Part shown: piece after piece, positions 8,314 to 17,652 of the stretch
How positions within the stretch are numbered: position 1 is the first letter of the stretch
Layout: each line of letters begins with the position of its first letter
From: Oceanospirillum linum
GTDB lineage: Bacteria > Pseudomonadota > Gammaproteobacteria > Pseudomonadales > Halomonadaceae
Direction of reading: 5' to 3'
Assembly: GCF_900182785.1 (NCBI RefSeq)
Contig: NZ_FXTS01000001.1
Span: 62,001 to 126,000, forward strand
DNA length: 64,000 nucleotides
Notes under the pieces: model-generated
Seen by the model: the letters and a program-made list of their open reading frames with translations, nothing else
Told to the model about the DNA's origin: nothing
Database searches by the model: none
Program-made: the position numbers and the translations under genes

Positions 8314-8329
8314 AAAGGCTTAACTCTGA

Positions 8330-9184
8330 TCAGTTAAAAACGACCGTTTTATTCTCATGCACCAGAACACGATCCTCAATATGCCAACGCAAACCACGAG
8401 CCAGAACCGCTTTCTCAACATCTTTACCCAGGCGCACCATATCTTCGATAGTGTGCCGGTGGCTTACCCGTTGAATATCCTGGTCAATAATAGGCCCCGC
8501 ATCCAGCTCTGCTGTCACATAATGGCAGGTAGCACCAATCAGTTTCACACCGCGCTCATAGGCCTGGTGGTAAGGCTTCGCACCAGCAAAAGACGGCAAA
8601 AAGCTGTGGTGAATATTGATGACACGTCCGGCATATTTCTGACATATATTCGGAGGCAGAATCTGCATATAGCGCGCAAGGACAACACAGTCAGCATTCG
8701 CCTCTTCAACCAGTTGCTCAACCTTATCGAAGGATGCCTGCTTGTTATTCTTATCCACCGGAACGTAGTGATACGGAATACCATGCCATTCCACCAGATC
8801 ACGAAAATCCTCATGATTGGAGATCACGCAGGGGATTTCAATCTTCAGCTCACCACTCTGCCAGCGATGCAACAGATCCACCAGGCAGTGCGACTCTTTA
8901 CTGGCCATCAGCACCACACGCTTTTTCTGATCAGAATCTGAAATAAACCAATCCATTTCAAATTCACGGGCGATCGGCGAAAAAGCCGTACGGAACTCTT
9001 CCAGATCAAAGGGAACAGTATCAGCCCGAATCTCATGACGCATAAAGAACCAGTTCGCCATCCGGTCAGAGTGATGGCTGGCTTCGGTAATCCAGCCGCC
9101 ATACATCGCCAGAAAGTTACTGACTTTTGCCACAATGCCTACCCGGTCAGGGCAGGAGATTACTAAGGTATATGTCCGTTCCAT
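8330..9184 (-). CDS. purU: Formyltetrahydrofolate deformylase
   Basis: A 284-residue enzyme that hydrolyses 10-formyl-THF to THF and formate, balancing one-carbon pools and feeding formate to PurT-type purine synthesis. An N-terminal ACT domain (YTLVISCPDRVGIVAKVSNF) precedes a formyltransferase-like domain with NIHHSFLPSFAGAKPYHQA, holding the catalytic Asn and His, and the Asp in GPIIDQD. Start taken as ATG 9184; a TTG three codons earlier is possible. It is a single gene, followed by the sRNA region. Confidence 0.95.
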   Translation of the reverse strand: MERTYTLVISCPDRVGIVAKVSNFLAMYGGWITEASHHSDRMANWFFMRHEIRADTVPFDLEEFRTAFSPIAREFEMDWFISDSDQKKRVVLMASKESHCLVDLLHRWQSGELKIEIPCVISNHEDFRDLVEWHGIPYHYVPVDKNNKQASFDKVEQLVEEANADCVVLARYMQILPPNICQKYAGRVINIHHSFLPSFAGAKPYHQAYERGVKLIGATCHYVTAELDAGPIIDQDIQRVSHRHTIEDMVRLGKDVEKAVLARGLRWHIEDRVLVHENKTVVFN

Positions 9185-9660
9185 ATCTACCAATCAACTC
9201 ATTCAGTTCAGGGCGCCCGATTGGTTATTATCAAGGGGCTACAGCGGCCGCCGCCTAACCAGTTGATTCAACAACCCTTTAGACGGCAATTCGTAAAAAT
9301 TTCGGAGCCGGTATTCTACACCAAAAGACCTCTTTTGCACCTGCGCAAGGCAAAACCTGCTATACAGACTACAGCTTTAACCATCATGTCTGTCCAGTGC
9401 GTTTAAATCACATACCGGCAGTATAAAAAGAGTGCTAACCTGAATAGTATCACTTCAAGAAAAACGAAAACGCACCAAAAAAGGCCAAAGTAAAATTAAA
9501 ATGCACATGGCGCACCAAAATAGATCACAGGAAATTCCAACCTTGTGCATAAAGCATCGCAACATGCTGAATTCTGGTGCTTTCCTGCCGGTAAAGTTTC
9601 TCGGTATTCTGGCCTGTTTTGTGCATCATGGGCATACCCCTTATCACAGGACAGCGCATA
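9185..9660. other. Regulatory intergenic region between purU and the EAL gene
   Basis: No credible gene. It holds GCACCA half-sites at 9472-9477 and 9512-9517 (plus strand) and an inverted copy TGGTGC at about 9576-9581, like halves of NtrC-type sites, and the sigma-54-like element at 9610-9625. Everything upstream of about 9400 looks plain. Confidence 0.45.
9610..9625 (+). promoter_or_regulatory. Sigma-54-like (-24/-12) promoter of the EAL gene
   Basis: TGGCCTG-TTTT-GTGCA has the strict GG-N10-GC spacing (GG 9611-9612, GC 9623-9624). It would start transcription near 9636, about 25 nt before the chosen ATG, and GCACCA/TGGTGC half-sites lie upstream where an enhancer-binding protein would bind. 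The match to the consensus TGGCAC-N5-TTGCA is imperfect. Confidence 0.45.
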
Positions 9661-11010
9661 ATGGTTACAAAACAATATTTGTCCGACAGCCATCTACCAC
9701 CACCTGAACGTATCCGCCAATTAGGGATTCACCCTAATAGGATCGGCCAGGATCAGGGGCGTTTTTTCGGACATTTTTCAGGTTATGCCCTGCACAGCCA
9801 CTATCAGCCTATTATTTCGCTGACGCACCAACGCACTGTCGGTTACGAAGCACTGATGCGCCCATTCCTGGGGCAAACCCAGGAGTCACCTTTGGCTCTT
9901 TTTGCCCGGTGCCATACGCCAACACAAATCTGCCACCTGGATCGGATCAGCCGCGCCCTACACCTGATGAACTTCCGACAGTTGGGTATAAAAGATGGTT
10001 GGCTATTTCTTAATATCCGGGGGGAAGAGATACGTCAGAGTAATATGGACGCCGCAGGAGTACGCCGTACTCTGGCGGAATTTGGCTTTCAGCCGGGCCA
10101 GATCGTTCTGGAAATTCTGGAAGACGCGGTCCATGACGAAATGCTTCTGGCTGAATTTGTTCAGGAATTCCGTAATGCCGGATTTCTGGTCGCCATCGAT
10201 GATTTTGGTACCGGTCAGTCCAACTTTGACCGCATCTGGAAGATCAATCCGAATATAGTAAAACTGGACCGCTCCATGGTACGTAACGCCCATCAGCAAC
10301 CCAGAGCCCGCCGCATATTCCCGCGCCTGGTCAGCCTGCTGAGGGAAACGGAGTCACTGGTTCTGATCGAGGGTATTGAAAACCAGGATGAAGCCTTACT
10401 GGCCATGGATACAGATGCCGATATGGTACAGGGCTTCTATTTTGCCCGTCCCACCGCCGATGGTCAGGCACATCATGATTTGCCCGGCACCATAGATAAA
10501 CTGCACAAAGAGTACGCTAGCCATCAGCGACAACGACGCGTTAACTTTCAGTGTCAGCTGACAACATTTGAAAACCTTATGACGACATGTGCCGACCTGC
10601 TTCGTCAGGAGCAAAGCTTTGAGCAGAGCAGCAAGTTGTTACTGGAACAGGAAGGCTGCCGCCGTATATTTTTACTCGATGGCGACGGCTGCCAAATCAC
10701 CCGCACTATCGCTCCGACCCATACTGAGAATAACAACCCATACCATCCTCTTAAAAATGCTCAGGGAGCAAACTGGGCCAGGCGAAAATACTTTCAGCGG
10801 GCGATCGAGTCCCCTGATCGCGTCTGCATTTCCCGGCCATACCTGGCACTGCCGGACGCCAGTATTGATGTTACATTCGCCATCGCCTTCAAACATAACA
10901 ACAAGCGTTATGTTCTGTGCTGCGATGTGGATTCACGTTACATCGATGACGCCGGAGATTTGTTGCAGCAGGGGAGAATGGTTTCCCAGTCCACCGGATC
11001 GGATGAATAG
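9661..11010 (+). CDS. EAL-domain cyclic di-GMP phosphodiesterase with C-terminal Cache-like domain
   Basis: A soluble 449-residue protein. The EAL domain (about 35-280) keeps the catalytic set: EAL motif in YEALMRP, Glu in LEILEDA, DDFGTG, Lys in VKLDRSMV, Glu in EGIEN and QGFYFARP. It should therefore hydrolyse c-di-GMP to pGpG. Residues about 300-430 form a second domain whose end (ANWARRKYFQRAI ... ISRPYLALPDA) resembles a PDC/Cache sensor fold placed after the enzyme, with no membrane segment. Start ATG 9661 has AGGA about 9 nt upstream; earlier in-frame ATGs have no SD and would overlap the sigma-54-like promoter. Confidence 0.88.
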   Translation: MVTKQYLSDSHLPPPERIRQLGIHPNRIGQDQGRFFGHFSGYALHSHYQPIISLTHQRTVGYEALMRPFLGQTQESPLALFARCHTPTQICHLDRISRALHLMNFRQLGIKDGWLFLNIRGEEIRQSNMDAAGVRRTLAEFGFQPGQIVLEILEDAVHDEMLLAEFVQEFRNAGFLVAIDDFGTGQSNFDRIWKINPNIVKLDRSMVRNAHQQPRARRIFPRLVSLLRETESLVLIEGIENQDEALLAMDTDADMVQGFYFARPTADGQAHHDLPGTIDKLHKEYASHQRQRRVNFQCQLTTFENLMTTCADLLRQEQSFEQSSKLLLEQEGCRRIFLLDGDGCQITRTIAPTHTENNNPYHPLKNAQGANWARRKYFQRAIESPDRVCISRPYLALPDASIDVTFAIAFKHNNKRYVLCCDVDSRYIDDAGDLLQQGRMVSQSTGSDE

Positions 11011-11204
11011 CCCGATCCAAGCAACCGACTTTCTTTATCCAGAGAAAACACTAAACCATTATCCGGAGAGAACACAAACCACTTGTCCCTGAGCCTCTCT
11101 GTTTCACGACAGGCTGCAGATCTCAGGTTCGGATTGTCACGCCCGCATACAGAGTCTAATATGCCCTTTCATCTCATTGTCACAAGCCGACAGAGAAGGG
11201 AATT

Positions 11205-12731
11205 ATGACTGCCGTATTCGACACTGAAAAACAGCCCTTTCCACTGGTGATCCGCTCACTGGGCATCGACACGCATCAGGAACCCACTGTTTACCTGCGA
11301 CGCAACAGCCATGTATGCCGGGCAGAGGGATTCACCACAGCATCAAGAGTGCAGATCGATAACGAGCACTCCCGTATTATTGCCACCCTGCATATTGTCG
11401 ACAACGAGACCCTCCTCGCTCCCGGGGAAATCGGCCTGTCTAACTCAGCAGCAAAAGCGTTGAATGCCCCGGATGGCAGCATTGTCCATGTCTGCCACCC
11501 AAAACCGATCCGCTCCCTGAGCCACCTGCGTCACAAAGTGTATGGCCACCGACTGAATGATGCACAGATGAAAAGCATTATTCAGGATATCATCGCCGGA
11601 CTGTATGCTGACGTACATCTGGCAACCTTTATTACCGCCTGTGCCGGTGACAACCTGAATCAGGATGAAATTATCTGCCTGACCCGGGCTATGTTGGAAG
11701 CCGGGGAAAACCTGGATTGGCAGCAATCTCTGGTCGTGGATAAACACTGTGTTGGCGGGCTCCCCGGAAACCGAACCACCCCAATCGTCGTCAGCATAGT
11801 GACGGCCTGTGGTGGCATCATGCCTAAAACCTCATCCCGTGCAATCACATCCCCCGCCGGAACCGCTGACACCATGAGCACCATGACCGATGTAGAGCTG
11901 GATCTGGATGTGCTGAAACAGGTTGTCAATCAGGAAGGGGGCTGTCTCGCCTGGGGAGGCTCCGTCCACCTGAGTCCGGCTGATGATATCCTGATTCGTG
12001 CCGAACGGGAGCTTGATCTGGATAGCGAAGGTCAAATGGTTGCATCAGTGCTATCAAAAAAAATTGCCGCAGGCTCCAGTCATGTCCTGATCGATATTCC
12101 TGTCGGTCCGACCGCCAAAGTACGCTCTGACGAAGCTGCCAACCTGCTCTCCCGCCTACTGATCAATACCGGTGCGGCCCTGGGGCTGAAGGTTGAAGTC
12201 ATCTGCACCGACGGAACTCAACCGGTCGGCCACGGTATCGGCCCGGCACTGGAAGCCGTGGACATTATCAAAGTATTAAAAAATGACATTGACGCTCCTC
12301 AGGACCTTAAAGAGCGTGCTTTGCTTCTGGCTGGAAAAATTCTTGAAATGGCGGGGCTGGCCCCCGCAGGCGAAGGCTGGGGAAAAGCCTGTAAAACCTT
12401 AGAAAACGGCACCGCCTGGCAGAAATTCCACCGGATATGCAACATGCAGGGCGGGTTTAAACAGCCCCCTACCGCCCACTATCAATACAGCTGGAGCAGT
12501 GAAACGTCCGGCAAGGTTACAGAGATCGACAACCGGCACCTGGCAAAGCTGGCCAAACTGGCAGGGGCTCCGGAAGATTTAGCCGCAGGTGTCACTCTGG
12601 ATGTCAAACTTGGTCATACCGTCCTTCAGGGGGATACGCTGCTAATGATTCATGCAGAAAGCCCCGGCGCCCTGAACTACGCCATTGAGTTTCTGCAGGA
12701 TCACAAAGATATGATACGGATTCAGGCCTGA
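11205..12731 (+). CDS. AMP phosphorylase / thymidine phosphorylase family protein
   Basis: A 508-residue member of the long, archaeal-type branch of the nucleoside phosphorylase II family. It has an extra N-terminal domain (about 1-90) before the catalytic core, and the core carries KHCVGGLPGNRTTP and KTSSRAITSPAGTADT. In archaea such enzymes split AMP and other NMPs with phosphate into base and ribose 1,5-bisphosphate; bacterial members are usually labelled thymidine phosphorylase. Good SD (AAGGGAATT before ATG). The next gene, 94 nt away, is a PRPP-synthetase-like protein, hinting at a shared nucleotide-salvage role. Exact substrate is not shown by sequence. Confidence 0.85.
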   Translation: MTAVFDTEKQPFPLVIRSLGIDTHQEPTVYLRRNSHVCRAEGFTTASRVQIDNEHSRIIATLHIVDNETLLAPGEIGLSNSAAKALNAPDGSIVHVCHPKPIRSLSHLRHKVYGHRLNDAQMKSIIQDIIAGLYADVHLATFITACAGDNLNQDEIICLTRAMLEAGENLDWQQSLVVDKHCVGGLPGNRTTPIVVSIVTACGGIMPKTSSRAITSPAGTADTMSTMTDVELDLDVLKQVVNQEGGCLAWGGSVHLSPADDILIRAERELDLDSEGQMVASVLSKKIAAGSSHVLIDIPVGPTAKVRSDEAANLLSRLLINTGAALGLKVEVICTDGTQPVGHGIGPALEAVDIIKVLKNDIDAPQDLKERALLLAGKILEMAGLAPAGEGWGKACKTLENGTAWQKFHRICNMQGGFKQPPTAHYQYSWSSETSGKVTEIDNRHLAKLAKLAGAPEDLAAGVTLDVKLGHTVLQGDTLLMIHAESPGALNYAIEFLQDHKDMIRIQA

Positions 12732-12825
12732 GTCAGGCCATAACAGCAAACCCGGCAGTCTCAAACGACGACAAACAAAACAAAGGGCCTTTATACAGGC
12801 ACTAAACAAGCAGAAGTACTGATTT

Positions 12826-13719
12826 ATGACTCCGATTCTATTCGACCTGAACGATGCCAGCAGCCTGAAAGCAGGGCTAACACAGCAACTGAATGCAGAA
12901 GAAGGGCAGCTGAACCAGCGGCGCTTCCCCGATGGCGAGAGCTACCTCCAGGTGATCACACCCGTTAAAGACCGTGTGACCCTGATACTCTGTACGCTGT
13001 ATCAACCGGATGAAAAATTCTTACCCCTGATCTATCTGGCTGAAACGCTGAAAGAGATGGGTGCCCGTCAGGTAGTTCTGATCGCACCTTATCTGGCCTA
13101 TATGCGCCAGGATAAGCGCTTTCACGAAGGCGAATGCATTACATCGATCTATTTTGCCCGGCTGATAAGCCAGAGTTTTGACCACCTAATTACGGTTGAC
13201 CCGCACCTGCATCGCTACCACTCTCTGGATGAGATATACACTATACCCAGTCAGGTTGTGGCTTCAGCGAAATCTGTCGCCCGATGGATCAGCCGGGAAG
13301 TTGAGCGTCCACTGCTGATCGGACCCGACATAGAAAGTGAGCAATGGGTTGCTGAAGTCGCTCAGCTGGCCAATGCGCCTTTTGAGGTTCTGCTGAAAGA
13401 GCGCCACGGAGATCGTGATGTCAGTGTCTCACTGCCTCACGTGGAGCGCTATCAACAGCATACACCCGTTCTGGTGGATGATATTATTTCCAGTGGGCGC
13501 ACCATGATTGAAACCATTCAGCACCTGCAGGTCGCCGGGATGCAGAAAGCGGTCTGTATCGGCACCCACGGCCTGTTTGCAGACCAGGCCTACCAACAGA
13601 TTCAAAAAGCCCACGTCGAAAAAGTTATTACCTGCAATACGGTTTGCCACATCAGTAACGGGATAGATATGGCCCCGGACCTGGCCGGAGCTGTACAAAA
13701 TATTCTCACTGAACAATGA
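12826..13719 (+). CDS. Ribose-phosphate pyrophosphokinase-like protein
   Basis: 297 residues with the two tandem phosphoribosyltransferase folds of PRPP synthetase. The N-terminal part carries RRFPDGESYLQV and the YMRQDKRFHEGE segment; the C-terminal part has a PRPP-binding loop seen as VLVDDIISSGRTM (housekeeping Prs: DDMIDTGGT). It is shorter and more divergent than the roughly 315-residue housekeeping Prs. It is probably the second gene of a pair with the phosphorylase upstream, so it may act on products of nucleotide breakdown. PRPP synthesis is the safest reading. Confidence 0.82.
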   Translation: MTPILFDLNDASSLKAGLTQQLNAEEGQLNQRRFPDGESYLQVITPVKDRVTLILCTLYQPDEKFLPLIYLAETLKEMGARQVVLIAPYLAYMRQDKRFHEGECITSIYFARLISQSFDHLITVDPHLHRYHSLDEIYTIPSQVVASAKSVARWISREVERPLLIGPDIESEQWVAEVAQLANAPFEVLLKERHGDRDVSVSLPHVERYQQHTPVLVDDIISSGRTMIETIQHLQVAGMQKAVCIGTHGLFADQAYQQIQKAHVEKVITCNTVCHISNGIDMAPDLAGAVQNILTEQ

Positions 13720-13749
13720 AAATAACAGCGCTCTGATGACTGGAAGTAT

Positions 13750-13795
13750 GAGCCCGTTTACCTACGTAAGCGGGCTCAGGGTGTAACTTCCGTTA
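13750..13795 (+). terminator. Hairpin pair after the phosphorylase/prs-like operon
   Basis: A 12-bp stem (13750-13761 / 13766-13777, one G-T pair) is followed at once by a smaller GTAAC/GTTAC hairpin (13782-13795). There is no T run, so it may be a weak or Rho-assisted terminator or a 3'-end stabiliser. The rest of 13796-14124 holds nothing I recognise. Confidence 0.45.
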
Positions 13796-14124
13796 CCTTA
13801 GGTTTCACCTGTGTAACCAAGGCTCTCCAGCAACACTGAATGCTCTGAAAACAATAACAAAATCCCCTGCTATTCCTACCCAAACGTCGCCGTAAGACTA
13901 CAAAATTACAGGCCTTCAGTTAAAAACACCAAATGTCATATCCACTAAAGAAAATGTCGCCTATTCATTAGAAAGCCAACGCCAGCTGGGCTAAAATCCT
14001 ACCCTAGACTAAAGTTTACTCTCAAACACTATTGATTAACGCTGCGACCTTACTGAATTGTGGTTCGGGGCCATGCTTAATCGGGTGTTTCTTTGTTTTT
14101 CCTGCCGACTTAAAGGAAGTTGCC

Positions 14125-14517
14125 ATGAGTATGGAAGACGGCTTTGAAACCCTGAAAAAAATGGGTATCGAGAATGTCCGTGATATCGAAAAATTCACCT
14201 CTCGCACCGAAGGTGACCACGACATTCTGAAAATCTATTTCCAGCGCCACCACGGTGACTGGTTTGCCAAGAGCAAAAAGTTCAAATTCCCACGGGTTCA
14301 TAAAGACCGCCGTGTCAATGAAGGCCTGGTGACATACCGTCCGACCACAGAGCCGTCGGCAATTTATCTCCATGCAGTGGATGAACTTGAGAAGCTGGTT
14401 GCCACCGAGCAAAAAGCAGAAGATAAAAAAGAACTACTACTGGAAGAGATCGAGCATCTGGAAAAAGTAGTTCAGCGCAAAATATCAGATATTCGTCGTC
14501 AGATTGAAGAGCTGTAA
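14125..14517 (+). CDS. DUF3461 family protein
   Basis: A 130-residue soluble protein. It opens with MSMEDGFETLKKMGIENV and has a conserved GDHDILKIYFQR segment, a basic KKFKFPR stretch, and a C-terminal coiled-coil-like helix (LLLEEIEHLEKVVQRKISDI), which I recognise as DUF3461. Function unknown. The start at 14125 has AAGGAAG 7 nt upstream; an in-frame ATG at 14032 lacks any SD. Monocistronic, closed by a strong bidirectional terminator. Confidence 0.85.
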   Translation: MSMEDGFETLKKMGIENVRDIEKFTSRTEGDHDILKIYFQRHHGDWFAKSKKFKFPRVHKDRRVNEGLVTYRPTTEPSAIYLHAVDELEKLVATEQKAEDKKELLLEEIEHLEKVVQRKISDIRRQIEEL

Positions 14518-14584
14518 AAGCTTACAGCCTGCACGGGTGAGCTAATTTAGTCCCCTCGTGTTCTGAATGACTAAGACGCACGAC

Positions 14585-14626
14585 AAAAAACGGAGCACTT
14601 TCATAGGAAAGATGCTCCGTTTTTTT
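14585..14626. terminator. Bidirectional intrinsic terminator
   Basis: ACGGAGCA/TGCTCCGT stem (14590-14597 / 14613-14620) flanked by A6 and T7, so it can stop both the DUF3461 transcript and the leftward SLC13 transcript. Confidence 0.9.
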
Positions 14627-14664
14627 ATACCAGACCTTCACTTTTATTTTTAGTCCCGCCCGAA

Positions 14665-16068
14665 CTACAGCATCAACCAGCTGGCCACACCGATCAGGCC
14701 TATCATCGCGATATTCAGCAACGCCCCAGCCCGCATCATTTGCCGTTGCGGCACATAGCCCGAGCCAAACACGATGGCATTGGGCGGTGTTGCCACCGGC
14801 AGCATAAAGGCACAGGAAGCAGAAATGGCGATAACCGCTGCCAATATGACTGGCGACAACCCCATCGCCTGCGCAATGGAAACAAAAATAGGCACCAACA
14901 ACGCACTACTGGCCGTATTGCTGGCAATTTCAGTCAGCATGACCACAAAAGCGGTGATCACCAACATAAAAATAATCAACGGAGCCCCTTCCAAAAAACC
15001 GCTGATCGACTCCGCCAGAAATACACTGGAACCGGTCGCTTTCAGAACAGCCGATAACGTCAGACCACCACCAAACAGCAGTAGAACCCCCCAGTCCGCA
15101 GACTGTTCAATATCCTTCCAGTTCACCAGCTTCAGAGCACACAATAATACGATGGCAAAGAGTGCAACCATGGCATCAAAGCTTTTGCTGATCCCCATAA
15201 ACTGCGAAACCGGCTTACTGAACAGCCACAGCGCCACAGTTACCAGAAAAACCCCTAAAGTAAGCCACTGCTGAGTGCCCATCGGCCTGGCATCACTATC
15301 CATATCAAATGTACGTGACAGGTCCGGACGGAAGACCAGCCATAATAGCGCCAACATAACAGGAAACATCAAAAGAACTGCAGGTATACCGATCTTCATC
15401 CACTCGGCAAAGCTAATACCGACAGCCGCCGCCGCAATGGCATTAGGCGGACTGCCAACCAGGGTGCCTATGCCACCAATATTGGCAGAGTAAGCGACCC
15501 CCAGCAGCACAAACCAATAGGTATTACGGTTCTGCTCGTAGGGCAGACGACTCAGCATACCCAGCGCCAAAGGCAGCATCATAGCGGTTGTGGCTGTATT
15601 TGAAATCCACATAGAGACAAACGCAGCGGTAAAAAAAAGCAACACACTGGCTAACAGCATTCTTCCCCGTGCAGCCCTGATCACCAGCCCTGCGATACGC
15701 TCATCCAACCGCTGCTTATGTAACGCTGAAGCCAGCGCAAAACCGCCCAAAAAGAGGAAAATAATAGGATTGGCAAAGTTCTTCATCGCCTCCGGTACGG
15801 TAAAGACACCGGACGCCACCGCCAGGATCGGCACCAGAAGAGCGGTTACCGTGATATGAAAAGTCTCCGTCATCCAGAGCAGAGCCACAGAAGTCAGAAT
15901 CGCCAGGCCGATTCTCAGCTGCAGATCCAGATCTGTGCCATAAAAAATGCCTAAACCTGATAATACCGACAATAACAAAGTGATATGAGTGCGTTGCACG
16001 CTGATCGCTCCACATAAAGAGGCTGAAAAGGGCATTCTACCAAGCTTTGCCGCGAAAAAAGAATCCAT
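14665..16068 (-). CDS. SLC13/DASS family sodium:dicarboxylate (or sulfate) symporter
   Basis: A 467-residue inner-membrane protein with about 11-12 hydrophobic helices. It carries both copies of the family's sodium/substrate signature, SNTATTAMML in the first half and SNTAS in the second (IASNTASSALL), plus a GGxGTLVGSPPNAI loop and LPVATPPNAI near the end, as in VcINDY-type transporters. It should import succinate, malate or fumarate with Na+. AGGATAGG lies just before the ATG. No two-component regulator is linked. Sulfate or citrate as substrate cannot be excluded. Confidence 0.9.
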   Translation of the reverse strand: MDSFFAAKLGRMPFSASLCGAISVQRTHITLLLSVLSGLGIFYGTDLDLQLRIGLAILTSVALLWMTETFHITVTALLVPILAVASGVFTVPEAMKNFANPIIFLFLGGFALASALHKQRLDERIAGLVIRAARGRMLLASVLLFFTAAFVSMWISNTATTAMMLPLALGMLSRLPYEQNRNTYWFVLLGVAYSANIGGIGTLVGSPPNAIAAAAVGISFAEWMKIGIPAVLLMFPVMLALLWLVFRPDLSRTFDMDSDARPMGTQQWLTLGVFLVTVALWLFSKPVSQFMGISKSFDAMVALFAIVLLCALKLVNWKDIEQSADWGVLLLFGGGLTLSAVLKATGSSVFLAESISGFLEGAPLIIFMLVITAFVVMLTEIASNTASSALLVPIFVSIAQAMGLSPVILAAVIAISASCAFMLPVATPPNAIVFGSGYVPQRQMMRAGALLNIAMIGLIGVASWLML

Positions 16069-16230
16069 AAACCTATCCTGTCAGAAAATGAGATCAGACA
16101 GAAACATTCCGGATACAGACATCGGTCACGCTCTCAACAAATTACAACATGGATAAATGGGCATTCTTTGAAAAAGTAAGTAATATCCATGCATAAACCA
16201 TATCGGGCCGAATCAAAAAAGAGGTTTACT

Positions 16231-16929
16231 GTGAACAAGCTAGCCACTGCCAAACGCTCACGAGCAATAACCACAGAGGAAGTTCTTCTGATTCTCTGCC
16301 ACTCGGTAAATGAAGTACTGAACAACGCCGGTAACAAAAAGGTGGAATATTCACCTATGGTGCAGAAAATTAACAAAACCTGCCTGCGACCGGATATCGG
16401 TTGCTTTGTATTATTTGATGGCGGCTTTTCCGGGTTGGTTATTATCAACTTTACCGCAGAAGCCGCCATGGAGATCTATCGCAAATACCTGCTAAGTATG
16501 GGGATGCCGGAAAGCGAGCTGGCCCAGTTCCACACCTCAGACGAGGTAGGCAATGTAATGGGTGAGATTATGAATCAGATCGTAGGTGACTTTACCAACA
16601 AGGTACGCCACCAGCTAAGAACCTCTATCACCCAGAGCCAACCAAAGATGATGGCGATCAACAAACAGGTTCAGATCTCGGTCAACACAACTCTGGATCA
16701 GCCCCAGTCCCGTCGGGTGACCTTTAACACCGAAGATAACAACATCTTCTACCTTGAACTCTCCATGGACAAAACAGAGTTTATTAAACTCCACGACTTT
16801 GATGAAGATGAACTGGAAAACCCGGATGATATTCTGGCAGATAACCCCCGGCACTCAGGAAAGCGTGCAACACCTGAGGCCCGGAGCAATAATGACCATG
16901 ATGACTTGATGAACGACCTGGGGATCTGA
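16231..16929 (+). CDS. DUF3334 family protein, CheX/CheC-like
   Basis: A 232-residue soluble protein matching DUF3334. Residues about 115-130 contain GNVMGEIMNQIVGDF, which has the ExxN arrangement of CheC/CheX/FliY phosphatases, so a link to chemotaxis phosphate signalling is possible but unproven. The C-terminal 50 residues are acidic and probably disordered. I choose GTG 16231 because AGAGG lies 6-7 nt upstream; an ATG at 16189 (14 codons earlier) has no good SD. No chemotaxis genes adjoin. Confidence 0.78.
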   Translation: MNKLATAKRSRAITTEEVLLILCHSVNEVLNNAGNKKVEYSPMVQKINKTCLRPDIGCFVLFDGGFSGLVIINFTAEAAMEIYRKYLLSMGMPESELAQFHTSDEVGNVMGEIMNQIVGDFTNKVRHQLRTSITQSQPKMMAINKQVQISVNTTLDQPQSRRVTFNTEDNNIFYLELSMDKTEFIKLHDFDEDELENPDDILADNPRHSGKRATPEARSNNDHDDLMNDLGI

Positions 16930-17121
16930 TCAGAACCCTTGTCTGGAAACAATCCAGTTCTGTCTGCCGGATACCACCAGATCCGGCGGGCAAACCAGAC
17001 CACCTGTCTCTCTCCCCTCCTTTCTTTGTAACCCCCTCCCTCTTTGTCTACCCGTTAAACCTATCCAGGCCTCGCATAATAAATCGCTGGACAATGTAAA
17101 TAGCAACAAACAACATAAATA

Positions 17122-17140
17122 AACGATAATCAATCTCATT
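17122..17140. promoter_or_regulatory. Fur box upstream of fagA-like/fumC
   Basis: The 19-mer (reverse strand AATGAGATTGATTATCGTT) matches 17 of 19 positions of the inverted form AATGAGAATGATTATCATT. It lies about 90 nt before the fagA-like start. Iron-dependent repression of the downstream iron-independent fumarase fits the Pseudomonas fagA-fumC-sodA paradigm. Confidence 0.7.
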
Positions 17141-17229
17141 TAAGAGAAGAGATATTAAACGGAACAAAACCGGTATGTCAGGAAACCTTTGCTCCGCATA
17201 CCCCAAGCAACGCCGGAGTCCGCTTCGCC

Positions 17230-17652
17230 ATGCAGGAAATTCAGACATCAAGGGTGATACAGGGTTTACGCTGGAAAATTCGTTACGCTACCGAACCTGA
17301 TAATCCGTCACTACTTCAGCTTTGGCTCAACATGGAGCACCGTTTATGCCAAACTCAGGACAGAGATGATCAATGGCAGCACCATCAGGGAATGCTCAAC
17401 CTTCTGATAGATTCATACAGTGATGAACTCAACCCTCCCCATTGGCGGGCATTGTGCCTGGACTGGTTCTGCAAGCCCCTCGGCAGTCTGAGCCGACTTG
17501 CCTGCAACCGTCAGCACCGGAATGAACTGAACCGGCTGATACAGGAAGTCAGTACGCTTTCTCATTTTTTCAAACCCGATTTCACCCGTTGTGAGCCTCA
17601 GGATCATGACATCTCAATCTCATCAGGAAAAAAATATGACAACACGTATTGA
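17230..17652 (+). CDS. fagA: FagA-like small protein
   Basis: A 140-residue protein with the segment NPPHWRALCLDWFCKPLGSL. This resembles FagA, the small protein of unknown function encoded first in the Fur-regulated fagA-fumC-sodA operon of Pseudomonas. Its end overlaps the start of fumC by 17 nt, so the two genes are translationally linked, and a Fur box precedes it. Cys and Trp are unusually frequent. Identification rests on that motif plus context; the sequence is otherwise divergent. Confidence 0.6.
   Translation: MQEIQTSRVIQGLRWKIRYATEPDNPSLLQLWLNMEHRLCQTQDRDDQWQHHQGMLNLLIDSYSDELNPPHWRALCLDWFCKPLGSLSRLACNRQHRNELNRLIQEVSTLSHFFKPDFTRCEPQDHDISISSGKKYDNTY

Noticed and set aside
8063..8323. 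86-residue plus-strand frame between the Omp85 gene and purU
   Set aside because: It overlaps the minus-strand sRNA, its promoter and terminator, has no family resemblance, and its composition is biased toward K and S.
14032..14124. Longer N terminus for the DUF3461 protein
   Set aside because: No SD, and the family starts at the Met at 14125 with AAGGAAG in front.
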